The notes: a model not told the origin generated them from the sequence alone. Positions 34,078 to 42,218 are shown, counted from the stretch's first letter. The stretch is DNA of 64,000 bases from an uncultured Eubacteriales bacterium (GCA_948537335.1 CAOUJG010000002.1:57208-121207); one strand, 5' to 3'. Translations and numbers: made by a program.

Positions 34078-34230
34078 ATAAAAGAATACAGAATTGTTTT
34101 GAATGATGAGGCTTCTGAATTTTATGAGAATTTGTCGCAGTTTTTGAAAAGGCCGGTAGAAGAAGTTTTAAACGAAAATTTGTCCAAGAACATAGACTTG
34201 TTGAGAACGGTGCTATCGCAGCCGAAGTAA
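34078..34230 (+). CDS. Small RHH-like protein gene with a non-standard start codon
   Basis: An open frame of 50 codons ending in TAA at 34228-34230. The translation contains KEYRIVLNDEASEFYENLSQ, then FLKRPVEEVLNENLSKNIDL: a strand and two helices in the ribbon-helix-helix pattern, a distant match in layout to the divergent gene at 33701. An AGAGGGTG ribosome binding site and a consensus promoter lie upstream. However, the codons at the right distance are ATT (34075) and ATA (34078); the first TTG is 13 codons in and has no site. Either ATA/ATT initiates, or the start was lost by mutation. An intrinsic terminator follows at 34344. Confidence 0.55.
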   Translation: MKEYRIVLNDEASEFYENLSQFLKRPVEEVLNENLSKNIDLLRTVLSQPK

Positions 34231-34343
34231 CTTTTGACTGTAAAAGGGCCGCGGATTGATGGATTCAATTTTTGCAAGCTATTTTTATGTTTTATTTGAT
34301 ATTCTTTTTTAAAACAGAATTAATTTTTGAGTGTAATTTAATG

Positions 34344-34377
34344 CCACATCTAACGTTTGCAGGTGTGGTATTTTTTT
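34344..34377 (+). terminator. Intrinsic terminator before ylxM
   Basis: CCACATC (34344-34350) pairs with GGTGTGG (34362-34368), one G-U wobble, followed by TATTTTTTT. It isolates the small RHH-like gene from ylxM-ffh. Confidence 0.8.
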
Positions 34378-34387
34378 GATTTTGGGC

Positions 34388-34416
34388 TTGACAAATTGAA
34401 CGGGGTGGGTTAAAAT
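34388..34416 (+). promoter_or_regulatory. SigmaA-type promoter of the ylxM-ffh operon
   Basis: Consensus TTGACA (34388-34393), 17-nt spacer, TAAAAT (34411-34416), 50 nt before the GTG start of ylxM. Confidence 0.8.
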
Positions 34417-34466
34417 AGTTGTAAAGTGAAATAGCTTTACAGATGCTTTGGCTTGAGGTGACTTTT

Positions 34467-34829
34467 GTGGATAAAAACCTGGAAGTTTCGACTCTGCTGG
34501 ACTTTTATGCGGACCTTTTAACCGAAAATCAAAAGAAGGTTTTGGGCTGGTACTATGACGAGGATCTTTCTTTGTCGGAGATTGGCGAAAATTTGGGGAT
34601 AACCCGCCAGGGTGTTCGAGATACTATAAAAAAGGCCGAAGCACAGCTGTTTGAGCTGGAAGAGAAATTGCACCTTGCGCTGAAATTTTCTAAAATCGAA
34701 AAAAACTTGAGGCTAATAATAGAGAATGCGAGAAAATTGCAGACTCTTTCTGGCGCGCGGATTAACGAGGTTTATGAAATCGCGGAGGTCATTAGGAATG
34801 CGGCGGATTCTATATATAAAGAGCAGTAG
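34467..34829 (+). CDS. ylxM: YlxM-family helix-turn-helix protein, SRP-associated
   Basis: 120 residues. A sigma-70 region 4-like helix-turn-helix occupies about residues 10-62 (LTENQKKVLGWYYDEDLSLSE, then ITRQGVRDTIKKAE). YlxM proteins are encoded with ffh in Firmicutes and can modulate the signal recognition particle. The GTG at 34467 is set by GAGGTGA; an upstream ATG at 34443 has no site. The ffh gene begins 12 nt after its stop. Confidence 0.92.
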   Translation: MDKNLEVSTLLDFYADLLTENQKKVLGWYYDEDLSLSEIGENLGITRQGVRDTIKKAEAQLFELEEKLHLALKFSKIEKNLRLIIENARKLQTLSGARINEVYEIAEVIRNAADSIYKEQ

Positions 34830-34841
34830 GGGGGTGGTTTG

Positions 34842-36200
34842 GTGCCTTTTGAGAGGCTTTCTGAAAAATTGATGTCTACTTTTAAGAGGCTTCGCGGCAA
34901 GGGCAAGCTCTCTGAAAAGGACGTCAAAGACTCCATGCGAGAAGTCCGGCTGGCGCTTTTGGAGGCCGACGTAAACTATAAGGTCGCAAAAGAGTTTACC
35001 GACAAAATCACTCAGCGCGCGGTGGGCGGGGAAGTTATGCAGAGCCTGACGCCGGCGCAGATGGTGGTTAAGATCGTTAACGAGGAATTAGTCGAGTTGA
35101 TGGGATCTGCGCAGAGCCGCTTGGAAACTAGCTCAGTGCCGCCTACGGTAGTCATGATGTGCGGACTGCAGGGGTCTGGAAAAACCACGCATTCGGGGAA
35201 GTTGGCGTTGGCTCAAAAAAAGAAAGGACATCGCCCGCTGCTGGTGGCTTGTGACGTATACCGACCGGCTGCGATTAAACAGTTGCAGGTTGTTGCGGGA
35301 AAAATTGACGTTCCAGTTTTTGAAATGGGCGAGGAGGATCCAGTTAAAATCGCGAAAGAGGCTGTTAAACACGCTAAAGATCATGGAAATGATATCGTAA
35401 TCTTAGACACGGCGGGCAGGCTGCACGTGGACGAACAGCTGATGGCAGAGCTTAAGCGGATAAAGCAAGAAGTCGAGCCGGCTGAGATTTTGCTGGTTGT
35501 GGACGCGATGACGGGTCAAGATGCCGTTAATGTGGCAAAGTCGTTTGATGATTTATTGGCAATTACGGGCGTGATCTTGACGAAGTTAGACGGAGACACA
35601 CGCGGAGGTGCGGCACTTTCGGTAAGGAAGGTTACTGGAAAGCCGATAAAATTTGTCGGCACGGGAGAAAAGCTTACGGATTTGGAAGAGTTTTACCCGG
35701 AGCGGATGGCTTTGCGGATTCTGGGAATGGGCGACATGCTCTCGTTGATAGAGGAGGCCGAAAGCAAGCTCGACCAGCAAAAGGCCGAGAAGATGGCCGA
35801 AAAGCTGGTTAAAAACAAGTTCGACTTGAACGATTTGCTGGAGCAGATGAGCCAGATTAAGAACATGGGCTCTTTAAAGTCGATACTTTTGAAGATTCCG
35901 GGGATTTCGCAGAAGGTTAAGGATGCGGATGTCGATGACCGGCAAGTTGACAGGCTTTGTGCAATTATTTTGTCCATGACTAAGAAAGAGCGCAGCAAGC
36001 CGGAGCTTATCAATGCTTCGCGGAAAAGGCGCATTGCAACGGGGTGCGGCTTGAAGGTGGAAGATGTGAACTCTTTACTTCGGCGATTTGAGCAAATGCA
36101 GAAGATGATGAAGCAATTTTCTGGCAGCAAGGGCAAGAGGCGGTTCCCGGGAATGGCTGGGATGCCTGGTTTTGGTGGACTTGGCAAGTTTAAGTTTTGA
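34842..36200 (+). CDS. ffh: Signal recognition particle protein Ffh
   Basis: SRP GTPase that binds signal peptides and the SRP RNA and targets membrane proteins to FtsY. 452 residues. Seen: N domain (residues 1-85), G1 GLQGSGKTTHSGKLA near residue 107, DTAGRLHVDEQLM, TKLDGDTRGGAALS, and the C-terminal Met-rich M domain with FEQMQKMMKQF and a Gly-rich tail (FPGMAGMPGFGG). A GTG (34842) follows AGGGGGGTGG. In one operon with ylxM and probably rpsP. The SRP RNA gene is not in the window. Confidence 0.97.
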   Translation: MPFERLSEKLMSTFKRLRGKGKLSEKDVKDSMREVRLALLEADVNYKVAKEFTDKITQRAVGGEVMQSLTPAQMVVKIVNEELVELMGSAQSRLETSSVPPTVVMMCGLQGSGKTTHSGKLALAQKKKGHRPLLVACDVYRPAAIKQLQVVAGKIDVPVFEMGEEDPVKIAKEAVKHAKDHGNDIVILDTAGRLHVDEQLMAELKRIKQEVEPAEILLVVDAMTGQDAVNVAKSFDDLLAITGVILTKLDGDTRGGAALSVRKVTGKPIKFVGTGEKLTDLEEFYPERMALRILGMGDMLSLIEEAESKLDQQKAEKMAEKLVKNKFDLNDLLEQMSQIKNMGSLKSILLKIPGISQKVKDADVDDRQVDRLCAIILSMTKKERSKPELINASRKRRIATGCGLKVEDVNSLLRRFEQMQKMMKQFSGSKGKRRFPGMAGMPGFGGLGKFKF

Positions 36201-36274
36201 CTGATGACTGTTTTTTGATTAATGCAAATTGCGCAGGATAGGCGCTATATCAAGCTTGGGAGGTGAGGTTTTAA

Positions 36275-36517
36275 ATGGCAGTAAAAATTAGGTTGCGCCG
36301 CATGGGCGCTAAAAAAACTCCTTTTTATCGCATTGTTGTTGCCGATTCGAGATTTCCTAGAGACGGCAGATTCATCGAGGAGCTGGGATATTACGCTCCT
36401 TTGAAGGACCCGGTTGATTTTAAGGTTGACGGCGAAAAAGTGCAAAAATGGATAAAAAATGGAGCTCAGCCAACGGACACGGTGAAGTCTTTGCTGAAAA
36501 AGTTCGAGATTCTTTAA
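36275..36517 (+). CDS. rpsP: 30S ribosomal protein S16
   Basis: 80 residues, a normal length for Firmicutes. The N-terminal IRLRRMGAKKTPFYRIVVAD and the DSRFPRDGRFIEELGYYAP block are the S16 signature. GGGAGGTGAGG ribosome binding site. Lies between ffh and khpA, the standard order in Firmicutes. Confidence 0.98.
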   Translation: MAVKIRLRRMGAKKTPFYRIVVADSRFPRDGRFIEELGYYAPLKDPVDFKVDGEKVQKWIKNGAQPTDTVKSLLKKFEIL

Positions 36518-36535
36518 CAAACGGGGGAATTGTCT

Positions 36536-36772
36536 TTGAAAGAGTTGTTGATTACCATTGCACGGGGATTGGTCGAAAACCCGGAGGATGTTAGCGTGGA
36601 TGTTGAAGACGCCAATGAAAACGGCGTGACGGTCTATCGGCTGCACGTGGCGCAGAGTGACATGGGCAGAGTCATTGGCAAACAAGGCCGCATTGCTAAG
36701 GCTATTCGCATGGTTATGCGCTCGGCGGCTATTCGAAAAAAACACAAAGTTGCGGTTGAGATTGCAGAGTGA
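36536..36772 (+). CDS. khpA: KH-domain RNA-binding protein KhpA
   Basis: 78 residues, essentially a single KH domain. The GxxG loop appears in VIGKQGRIAKAIR. In Firmicutes KhpA pairs with KhpB (Jag) and influences cell division and RNA stability. Start TTG at 36536, 6 nt after GGGGGAA; a TTG two codons earlier sits on the site itself. Follows rpsP by 18 nt. Confidence 0.93.
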   Translation: MKELLITIARGLVENPEDVSVDVEDANENGVTVYRLHVAQSDMGRVIGKQGRIAKAIRMVMRSAAIRKKHKVAVEIAE

Positions 36773-36831
36773 TTTAATTTTGTGAGGACAAATTTTTTGC
36801 TTTAGATTAATTTGGTTTAGAGGTGCTTTTT

Positions 36832-37257
36832 GTGATTCGGACAGGGACGATGGATGATTGCCGTGCTGTGTACTTATTGATTTGCGAGCTGGAAGACTGC
36901 GAGCTTAATTATGCAGATTTTGAGCGAATTTATGGTGAGATGTTGCACCGTGGTGACTTTTATGCGGTGCTTATTGCGCAAAAAGGTGATGAAGTGTTGG
37001 GCGAGGCTACTTTGCGTTTTGAAGATCAGCTGCATCATTGTGAGAAGATTGCCGAAATTATGGAGCTTTCTGTCACGGCGAAGCATCGTTCTTGTGGGAT
37101 TGGCAGTGCTCTTTTTGAGGAAGCTTGCAAATTGGCCAAAAATAGAGGGTGCACTCGTATAGAAGTCAGCTCTAATCGAGTCCGCGAGCGGGCACACAGG
37201 TTTTATGAGCGCTTGGGTATGGTAAATTCTCACTTTAAATTTTGCAAACCGCTTTAA
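36832..37257 (+). CDS. GNAT-family N-acetyltransferase
   Basis: 141 residues with the GNAT fold: an N-terminal IRTGTMDDCRAVYLLICEL helix, the beta-4 strand segment IAEIMELSVTAKHRSCGIGSAL containing the acetyl-CoA pyrophosphate loop (here H-R-S-C-G-I-G in place of the usual R-x-x-G-x-G), and the C-terminal EVSSNRVRERAHRFYERLGM. It could be a RimI-like or small-molecule acetyltransferase; substrate unknown. GTG start after AGAGGTG. It interrupts the common khpA-rimM neighbourhood and is followed by a terminator. Confidence 0.88.
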   Translation: MIRTGTMDDCRAVYLLICELEDCELNYADFERIYGEMLHRGDFYAVLIAQKGDEVLGEATLRFEDQLHHCEKIAEIMELSVTAKHRSCGIGSALFEEACKLAKNRGCTRIEVSSNRVRERAHRFYERLGMVNSHFKFCKPL

Positions 37258-37266
37258 TTGGGGAAG

Positions 37267-37291
37267 GGACGTATTTTTGGTACGTCCTTTT
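37267..37291 (+). terminator. Intrinsic terminator or attenuator between the GNAT gene and rimM
   Basis: A perfect 7-bp stem, GGACGTA (37267-37273) with TACGTCC (37281-37287), followed by TTTT. It lies 27 nt ahead of the rimM start, within an otherwise continuous operon. Confidence 0.7.
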
Positions 37292-37317
37292 GCGTTGTGG
37301 ATGATGGAGGAATTTTT

Positions 37318-37836
37318 TTGGAGAAAAATTTTTTGGAGATTGGCAAAATAGTGGCGCCCCACGGGCTGAGGGGCGAAGTGAGGGTTGAGCCTTGGTGCGA
37401 CGATGGCGATTTTTTGTGCGGATTTAAAGAATTGTACTTTGATGAAAATGGGAAAAAAAAGGCCGAGATTTTATCTGCAAAAGTCCATAAAAATGTGGTT
37501 AGAATGAGGATTGCGGGAGTTGAGTCTGTAGAGCAGGCAGAACTGTTGCGGGGTAAGGTTCTTTTTATGAGCAGAGATGACGTAGACTTGCCGGAAGGTC
37601 GCTTTTTTATACAGGACGTTTTGGGCTTGGGGGTTTGTGACGCGGACACGAATGCTTGTTACGGCAAGGTTACGGACGTGCTGAAGACCGGCGCGAACGA
37701 CGTTTACCAGATTACCGATAGCCGCGGGAAGGATTACCTGGTGCCGGCCATTGAGGACGTGATTTGCTCGATTGACATTGAAAATAAAACGATGAAGATC
37801 CGGCCGCTGAAGGGGATTTTTGACGATGAGGATTGA
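37318..37836 (+). CDS. rimM: Ribosome maturation factor RimM
   Basis: 16S rRNA processing and 30S assembly factor that binds S19. 172 residues. N-terminal barrel with IGKIVAPHGLRGEVRVEP and C-terminal PRC barrel with FIQDVLGLGVCD and YLVPAIEDVICSIDIENKTM. TTG start fixed by GGAGG 7 nt upstream; the upstream in-frame codons cross a terminator hairpin and are not used. Its end overlaps trmD by 11 nt. Confidence 0.95.
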   Translation: MEKNFLEIGKIVAPHGLRGEVRVEPWCDDGDFLCGFKELYFDENGKKKAEILSAKVHKNVVRMRIAGVESVEQAELLRGKVLFMSRDDVDLPEGRFFIQDVLGLGVCDADTNACYGKVTDVLKTGANDVYQITDSRGKDYLVPAIEDVICSIDIENKTMKIRPLKGIFDDED

Positions 37837-38533
37837 CATTTTAACGCTTTTTCCAGAAATGTGCAACGCGGTCATAAGTGAGAGTATCATCGGCAGGGCG
37901 CAGAAGAAAGGTGCCATCGAGGTTTTTTGCCATCAGATTCGAGATTACGCAAACGATAAGCACAATCGGGTGGACGACACCGTGTATGGGCCGGGGATGG
38001 GCATGCTGATGATGGCGGAACCTATCGCGGCGTGCTTTGAAGCCTTATGTGAGGAGTTGGGTGACAGACCTAGGCTTGTCTACATGTCGCCGCAAGGGAA
38101 AGTTTTGACGCAGCGAAAGGCAGAGGAGCTCTCTAAATGCAGAAATTTGGCTGTACTTTGCGGACATTATGAGGGCGTGGACGAGCGATTCATCGAGGAG
38201 TTTGTGGATGAGGAGATCTCGATTGGGGACTACGTTTTGACTGGCGGAGAGCTGCCGGCGCTGGTCTTGGTGGACGCAGTTAGCCGAATGGTGCCTGGGG
38301 TGCTGTCGGGCGACATATGCTTTAAGGAAGAGAGCCACTATGACGGACTTTTGGAGTACCCGCAGTATACAAAACCCGCAGTTTGGCGGGGGAGAGAAGT
38401 CCCGGAGATTTTGCTTTCTGGACATCATGAAAATATAGAAAAATGGCGAAAACAGCAGTCACGCCTAAGGACAAAGCTCAAACGGCCAGATTTGTTTGAG
38501 AAATTAAATTTGCCGGAAAATCAAGAAAATTAG
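37826..38533 (+). CDS. trmD: tRNA (guanine37-N1)-methyltransferase TrmD
   Basis: Methylates G37 of tRNAs that read CNN codons. 235 residues. SPOUT knot with LCGHYEGVDERFIEEFVDEEISIGDYVLTGGELPA, and the N-terminal RIDILTLFPEM; DDTVYGPGMGMLM is also conserved. ATG start inside the end of rimM (11-nt overlap), a coupled pair. The ribosomal protein L19 gene (rplS) that commonly follows is not here. Confidence 0.97.
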   Translation: MRIDILTLFPEMCNAVISESIIGRAQKKGAIEVFCHQIRDYANDKHNRVDDTVYGPGMGMLMMAEPIAACFEALCEELGDRPRLVYMSPQGKVLTQRKAEELSKCRNLAVLCGHYEGVDERFIEEFVDEEISIGDYVLTGGELPALVLVDAVSRMVPGVLSGDICFKEESHYDGLLEYPQYTKPAVWRGREVPEILLSGHHENIEKWRKQQSRLRTKLKRPDLFEKLNLPENQEN

Positions 38534-38670
38534 CTGGTTTATTAGGAATTAAAATTGGGAATTATTAGAAATATATAATTTAAACAGGTTTTAATGTAGT
38601 AAAATATACAATAAGTCTATATGAGGGCCCTGCTAGAATCGTTCATAATGCTAAATTTGTCCGATTGTTC

Positions 38671-38698
38671 TTGACGATATTATCAATTATGCTATAAT
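38671..38698 (+). promoter_or_regulatory. SigmaA-type promoter of ptsH
   Basis: TTGACG (38671-38676), 16-nt spacer, TATAAT (38693-38698), 62 nt before the HPr start codon. Confidence 0.75.
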
Positions 38699-38760
38699 TA
38701 GCATAGGTGGGTTTTTTGAGAATTTTGTCGATTATATTTTTGGTATAGGAGTGGTTTTTC

Positions 38761-39024
38761 ATGTATGTAAAAGAAGTCGTGCTTCAAAATCAAGCAGGTT
38801 TACATGCGCGCCCAGCTACATTTTTTATCCAAAAGGCAAATGAGTTTAAATCGCTAATCATGATAGAGAAGGAAGAGCGCAGAGTAAACGCCAAAAGCCT
38901 GCTGGGAGTGCTTTCTTTGGGGATAGAGGAGGGCACCAAGATAAAAATATTGGCCGACGGGCCAGACGACGAGGCGGCGGTGACGGCTCTAGCAAAATTG
39001 ATTGAGTCTGGATTTGCAGATTAA
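38761..39024 (+). CDS. ptsH: Phosphocarrier protein HPr
   Basis: The phosphorelay protein of the sugar phosphotransferase system, and in Firmicutes a co-regulator of CcpA. 87 residues. Catalytic His15 is present in GLHARPA and the regulatory Ser46 in NAKSLLGVLSLGI, so this is HPr rather than Crh. Own promoter and terminator; ptsI is not adjacent. GGAGTGG ribosome binding site. Confidence 0.96.
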   Translation: MYVKEVVLQNQAGLHARPATFFIQKANEFKSLIMIEKEERRVNAKSLLGVLSLGIEEGTKIKILADGPDDEAAVTALAKLIESGFAD

Positions 39025-39062
39025 TTTTTCTTTTTTAGCATAATAATATTGAAAAAGCAGCT

Positions 39063-39089
39063 AGCACCGGAGTTCGGTGCTTTTTCTTT
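39063..39089 (+). terminator. Intrinsic terminator of ptsH
   Basis: A perfect 7-bp stem, AGCACCG (39063-39069) with CGGTGCT (39075-39081), followed by TTTTCTTT. Confidence 0.88.
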
Positions 39090-39131
39090 ACAAAGGCCGT
39101 TTTTGCGAGTAGAGGTTGCGAGGTGATTTTT

Positions 39132-40976
39132 GTGAACGAGAAATTGGGATATTTGAGGCAAAAAGCGCTAAATCTGCCGGAGAGTTCTGGGGTTTATATA
39201 ATGAAGGACGCTGGCGGGCGGACGATTTACGTTGGCAAGGCGAAGGTGCTGAAGAATCGGGTTAGTCAGTACTTTGGCTCGCAGAAGAATCACCAAGAAA
39301 AGGTGCGCAAGATGGTGGAGAAGGTCGACGACTTCGATTATATCTTGACCGACAATGAATTCGAAGCCTTGGTGCTAGAGTGCAGCTTGATCAAGCAGTA
39401 CTCGCCGAAGTACAACATCCTGCTCAAGGACGACAAGGGCTACAACTACATCAAGATAACCAACGAAAAATGGCCGCGGATACGTGAATCCAAGCAAATT
39501 TTGGACGACGGATCGACGTATATTGGGCCGTACACCAGCGTTTCGAACGTATCAAAGGCTATTGATGAGGCCTTAAAAATATTTAAATTGCCACGCTGCA
39601 AGAAGGATTTTAAGCCAAACGGCAGGAAGAATGGCTCTAGGGCGTGCTTGAACTATCATATTGACCAGTGCAGCGCGCCGTGCATCGGCAAGATAAGCCA
39701 CGAGGAGTACTTGGAGAACGTTAACGACGCCATAGAATTCTTGAAGGGCGGCGATACGGGGTCGATAAAAAAGTTGACGCAAAAGATGTACGATTTTTCG
39801 GAGCGTCTGGAATACGAAAAGGCTGCCAGAGTGCGGGACAAAATCTTAGCGATAAAAAAGATAACTCAGAAGCAAAAAGTCGTCTCGCCAAATGGCAAAA
39901 CTCAAGATGTAATCGCGCTGGTGCAGGATGCGAGAGCCTCGAGCTTTGAGGTATTCCGCTTTTTAAACGGCCGGCTGTGCGATACCGACAATTACGTGTT
40001 TAACGAGGCTGGCGAGGCCGAGATATCGCGGGCGGAGTTTATTGTGCAGTACTACATGAAGAAGAGTGACATCCCGGCAACGATCTTGGTGGACGGCGCT
40101 GTGGACGCCAAAGACAGCGTAGAGGCGTATTTGGGGCAAAAGCAAGGCAGAAGGGTGCGCATCACCGCGCCCAAGAGAGGCCAGGCGCTGGAATTGATAG
40201 AGATGTGCCGAAAAAATGCGGCAGAAAGGCTTTCTCAGAGGCTGAGCAGACCGTTTAAAGAGACGGCGGGGGTGGTCGAGCTGGCGAAGCTGCTCTCGCT
40301 GCCGGCGGTGCCCGTGTACATCGAGGCTTATGACATCTCCAACATAGCGGGAAGCGCCAACGTAGCGGGAATGGTGGTCTTTAAGAATGGCCGACCGCTG
40401 AAGTCGGCGTATAAGCGGTTCGAGATAAAGACGGTGCGCGGACAGGACGACTACGGATCGATGTGCGAGGTGATCTCGCGGCGGCTGGACAGATACGAAA
40501 CCGCAATCGAAGATACATCGAACGGATTTGAGCGGTTGCCAGACCTTATCTTGCTAGACGGGGGCCGTGGGCATGTTTCGGCAGTGAAGCGCCTCTTGCA
40601 AAGCCGCGGGCTGAGTATCCCGGTGTATGGCATGGTCAAGGATTCCAAGCACAAAACCCGAGCCATTGCTAAGGACGGCGGAGAAATCGCGATAAATTCG
40701 AACAGAGCGGCGTTTATGCTGATTTCGTCTATACAGGAGGAAGTGCATAGGTTCGCCATCGGATATCATCGCCAAAAAAGGAAGCAGGAGACCTTAACCA
40801 CAGCGCTGACACAGGTTCCGGGCGTGGGCAAGAAAAAGGCCAAGATGTTGCTGACGTACTTTAAAAGCGTGGAGAGGGTCAAACAGGCGGATATAGCGGA
40901 CCTGGTGAAAGTTCCAGGAATAAGCCAGGCCCTTGCAGCCAGCATTCAAAGGTATTTTAATGAAGAAAAATCTTAA
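39132..40976 (+). CDS. uvrC: Excinuclease ABC subunit C
   Basis: Makes the 3' and 5' incisions in nucleotide excision repair. 614 residues. Seen in order: GIY-YIG nuclease (residues 10-90, GVYIMKDAGGRTIYVGKAKVL), a Cys-containing linker, a UVR motif near residue 200, the RNase H-like 5' nuclease domain (IEAYDISNIAGSANVAGMVV; ILLDGGRGHVSAV), and a C-terminal double helix-hairpin-helix (LTQVPGVGKKKAKMLL; LVKVPGISQALAASI). GTG start after GCGAGGTGA. Single gene. Confidence 0.97.
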   Translation: MNEKLGYLRQKALNLPESSGVYIMKDAGGRTIYVGKAKVLKNRVSQYFGSQKNHQEKVRKMVEKVDDFDYILTDNEFEALVLECSLIKQYSPKYNILLKDDKGYNYIKITNEKWPRIRESKQILDDGSTYIGPYTSVSNVSKAIDEALKIFKLPRCKKDFKPNGRKNGSRACLNYHIDQCSAPCIGKISHEEYLENVNDAIEFLKGGDTGSIKKLTQKMYDFSERLEYEKAARVRDKILAIKKITQKQKVVSPNGKTQDVIALVQDARASSFEVFRFLNGRLCDTDNYVFNEAGEAEISRAEFIVQYYMKKSDIPATILVDGAVDAKDSVEAYLGQKQGRRVRITAPKRGQALELIEMCRKNAAERLSQRLSRPFKETAGVVELAKLLSLPAVPVYIEAYDISNIAGSANVAGMVVFKNGRPLKSAYKRFEIKTVRGQDDYGSMCEVISRRLDRYETAIEDTSNGFERLPDLILLDGGRGHVSAVKRLLQSRGLSIPVYGMVKDSKHKTRAIAKDGGEIAINSNRAAFMLISSIQEEVHRFAIGYHRQKRKQETLTTALTQVPGVGKKKAKMLLTYFKSVERVKQADIADLVKVPGISQALAASIQRYFNEEKS

Positions 40977-41045
40977 TATGGCAACGTTTTTCGACTTATT
41001 TACAAAAATTGGATTAAATAAAATGAATAAAAAAATCAAAATAAC

Positions 41046-41074
41046 TTGACAAAGAGTGGCAAATATTGCATAAT
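41046..41074 (+). promoter_or_regulatory. SigmaA-type promoter of rsmD
   Basis: Consensus TTGACA (41046-41051), 17-nt spacer, CATAAT (41069-41074), 42 nt before rsmD. Confidence 0.78.
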
Positions 41075-41116
41075 ATAGTTGACTCTTGCGGTTTTGCGGT
41101 GTGAGGGGACTTTTGC

Positions 41117-41665
41117 ATGAGGGTTATTGCGGGCCAAAAAAGAGGGAAAAAGCTGGACCGGCTGAAGGACGAGGCTGTTCGACCGACGACGGATAAGGTG
41201 AAGGAGTCCGTTTTTAATGTGATTCAGTTTGACGTGGCAGGCGCGAATTTTTTGGACTTGTTTGCAGGATCCGGCCAGATTGGGATAGAAGCATTGAGTC
41301 GGGGAGCACGCCAAGCTACATTTGTCGATGAGAATAGGGCCGCAATAAGTGTGATAAAGAAGAACCTGACTGTAACGGACTTTATGGCAAGGGCGACGGT
41401 CGTGAATGCGGATTCGGTCTTGTTTCTAAAAAAGCAGCGGGAGAGATTATTTGACATAGCTTTTTTGGATCCGCCGTATAAATCCGAGGATCTAGACACA
41501 GCACTGCTTTTGCTACCCGAAGTTATGGCAAAGGGCGGAATCATAATTTGCGAACACCCTGTGGATTTAGATTTACCGCTTGATTTAGCGAACTTTCGTT
41601 TGAATAAAGCATACAAATACGGCAAAATTGCTGTGAGTATTTATCGCGATCAGGGCGATAATTGA
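41117..41665 (+). CDS. rsmD: 16S rRNA (guanine966-N2)-methyltransferase RsmD
   Basis: Methylates G966 of 16S rRNA. 182 residues. N-terminal MRVIAGQKRGKKL, the RPTTDKVKESVFNVI block, SAM-binding LDLFAGSGQIGIEALSRGA and the catalytic FLDPPY near residue 118 are all present. In many Firmicutes coaD follows; here the next gene is a coiled-coil protein instead. ATG after GTGAGGGGA. Confidence 0.95.
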   Translation: MRVIAGQKRGKKLDRLKDEAVRPTTDKVKESVFNVIQFDVAGANFLDLFAGSGQIGIEALSRGARQATFVDENRAAISVIKKNLTVTDFMARATVVNADSVLFLKKQRERLFDIAFLDPPYKSEDLDTALLLLPEVMAKGGIIICEHPVDLDLPLDLANFRLNKAYKYGKIAVSIYRDQGDN

Positions 41666-41762
41666 TTTTGCGAAAAAAGAATATTCTTGATTTTGAGCGC
41701 GGTTTGGAGTATTCTTAAAAATAGAAAACAAAACTGTGAAAATCGTAAAGGAGGAGACCAGA

Positions 41763-42215
41763 GTGCGGGTTGAAGAGATTTTGGAGGAGCTGGAGGAGCT
41801 GACGAAGGAAGCGTGGAACTTGCCGCTGACGGGGGGCAAGGGCCTCATAAACATTGAGAGAGTGCGGGATTTAATAAGCGAAATCCGCGACGAGCTGCCA
41901 AATGAATTGCGGCAGGCTAAGGCTATCATCGCAGACCGCTCGCAGATTATTAGCGAAGCCAAAGAGGAGGCCGAATCGATTGTAACCGCGGCCGAGAAAA
42001 AGGCAAAGTACATGGTGGAACGGGATGAAATCGTGAAGCAGGCGCAAAAGATGGCGGAAGAAGTGGTGCTGGCGGCAAAGATGAAGGCCCGAGAGATGAA
42101 GCAGGCGACGAACGAGTATATAGACGACGTAATAAAGCACACGGACGAGACGCTAACCGGCGCCGTGGCGGACTTGAGAAAGACTCGACAAAATTTAAAA
42201 AATGGCGCACAATAA
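41763..42215 (+). CDS. Coiled-coil protein, V-ATPase H/DivIVA-like, function unknown
   Basis: 150 residues, nearly all predicted coiled coil, dominated by Glu, Ala, Lys and Arg (ILEELEELTKEAWNLPLTGG; then AKAIIADRSQIISEAKEEAE and AEKKAKYMVERDEIV). Similar proteins are often labelled ATPase or V-type ATPase subunit H in clostridial genomes without evidence; I treat the function as unknown. The PLTGGKGLINIERVRDLISE block near residue 20 is the only distinctive feature. GTG start 8 nt after AAGGAGG. Followed by a strong terminator. Confidence 0.78.
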   Translation: MRVEEILEELEELTKEAWNLPLTGGKGLINIERVRDLISEIRDELPNELRQAKAIIADRSQIISEAKEEAESIVTAAEKKAKYMVERDEIVKQAQKMAEEVVLAAKMKAREMKQATNEYIDDVIKHTDETLTGAVADLRKTRQNLKNGAQ

Positions 42216-42218
42216 AGA

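Noticed and set aside
33701..34230. Toxin-antitoxin locus
   Set aside because: Both small proteins look like RHH DNA-binding proteins; no toxin-type partner is beside them.
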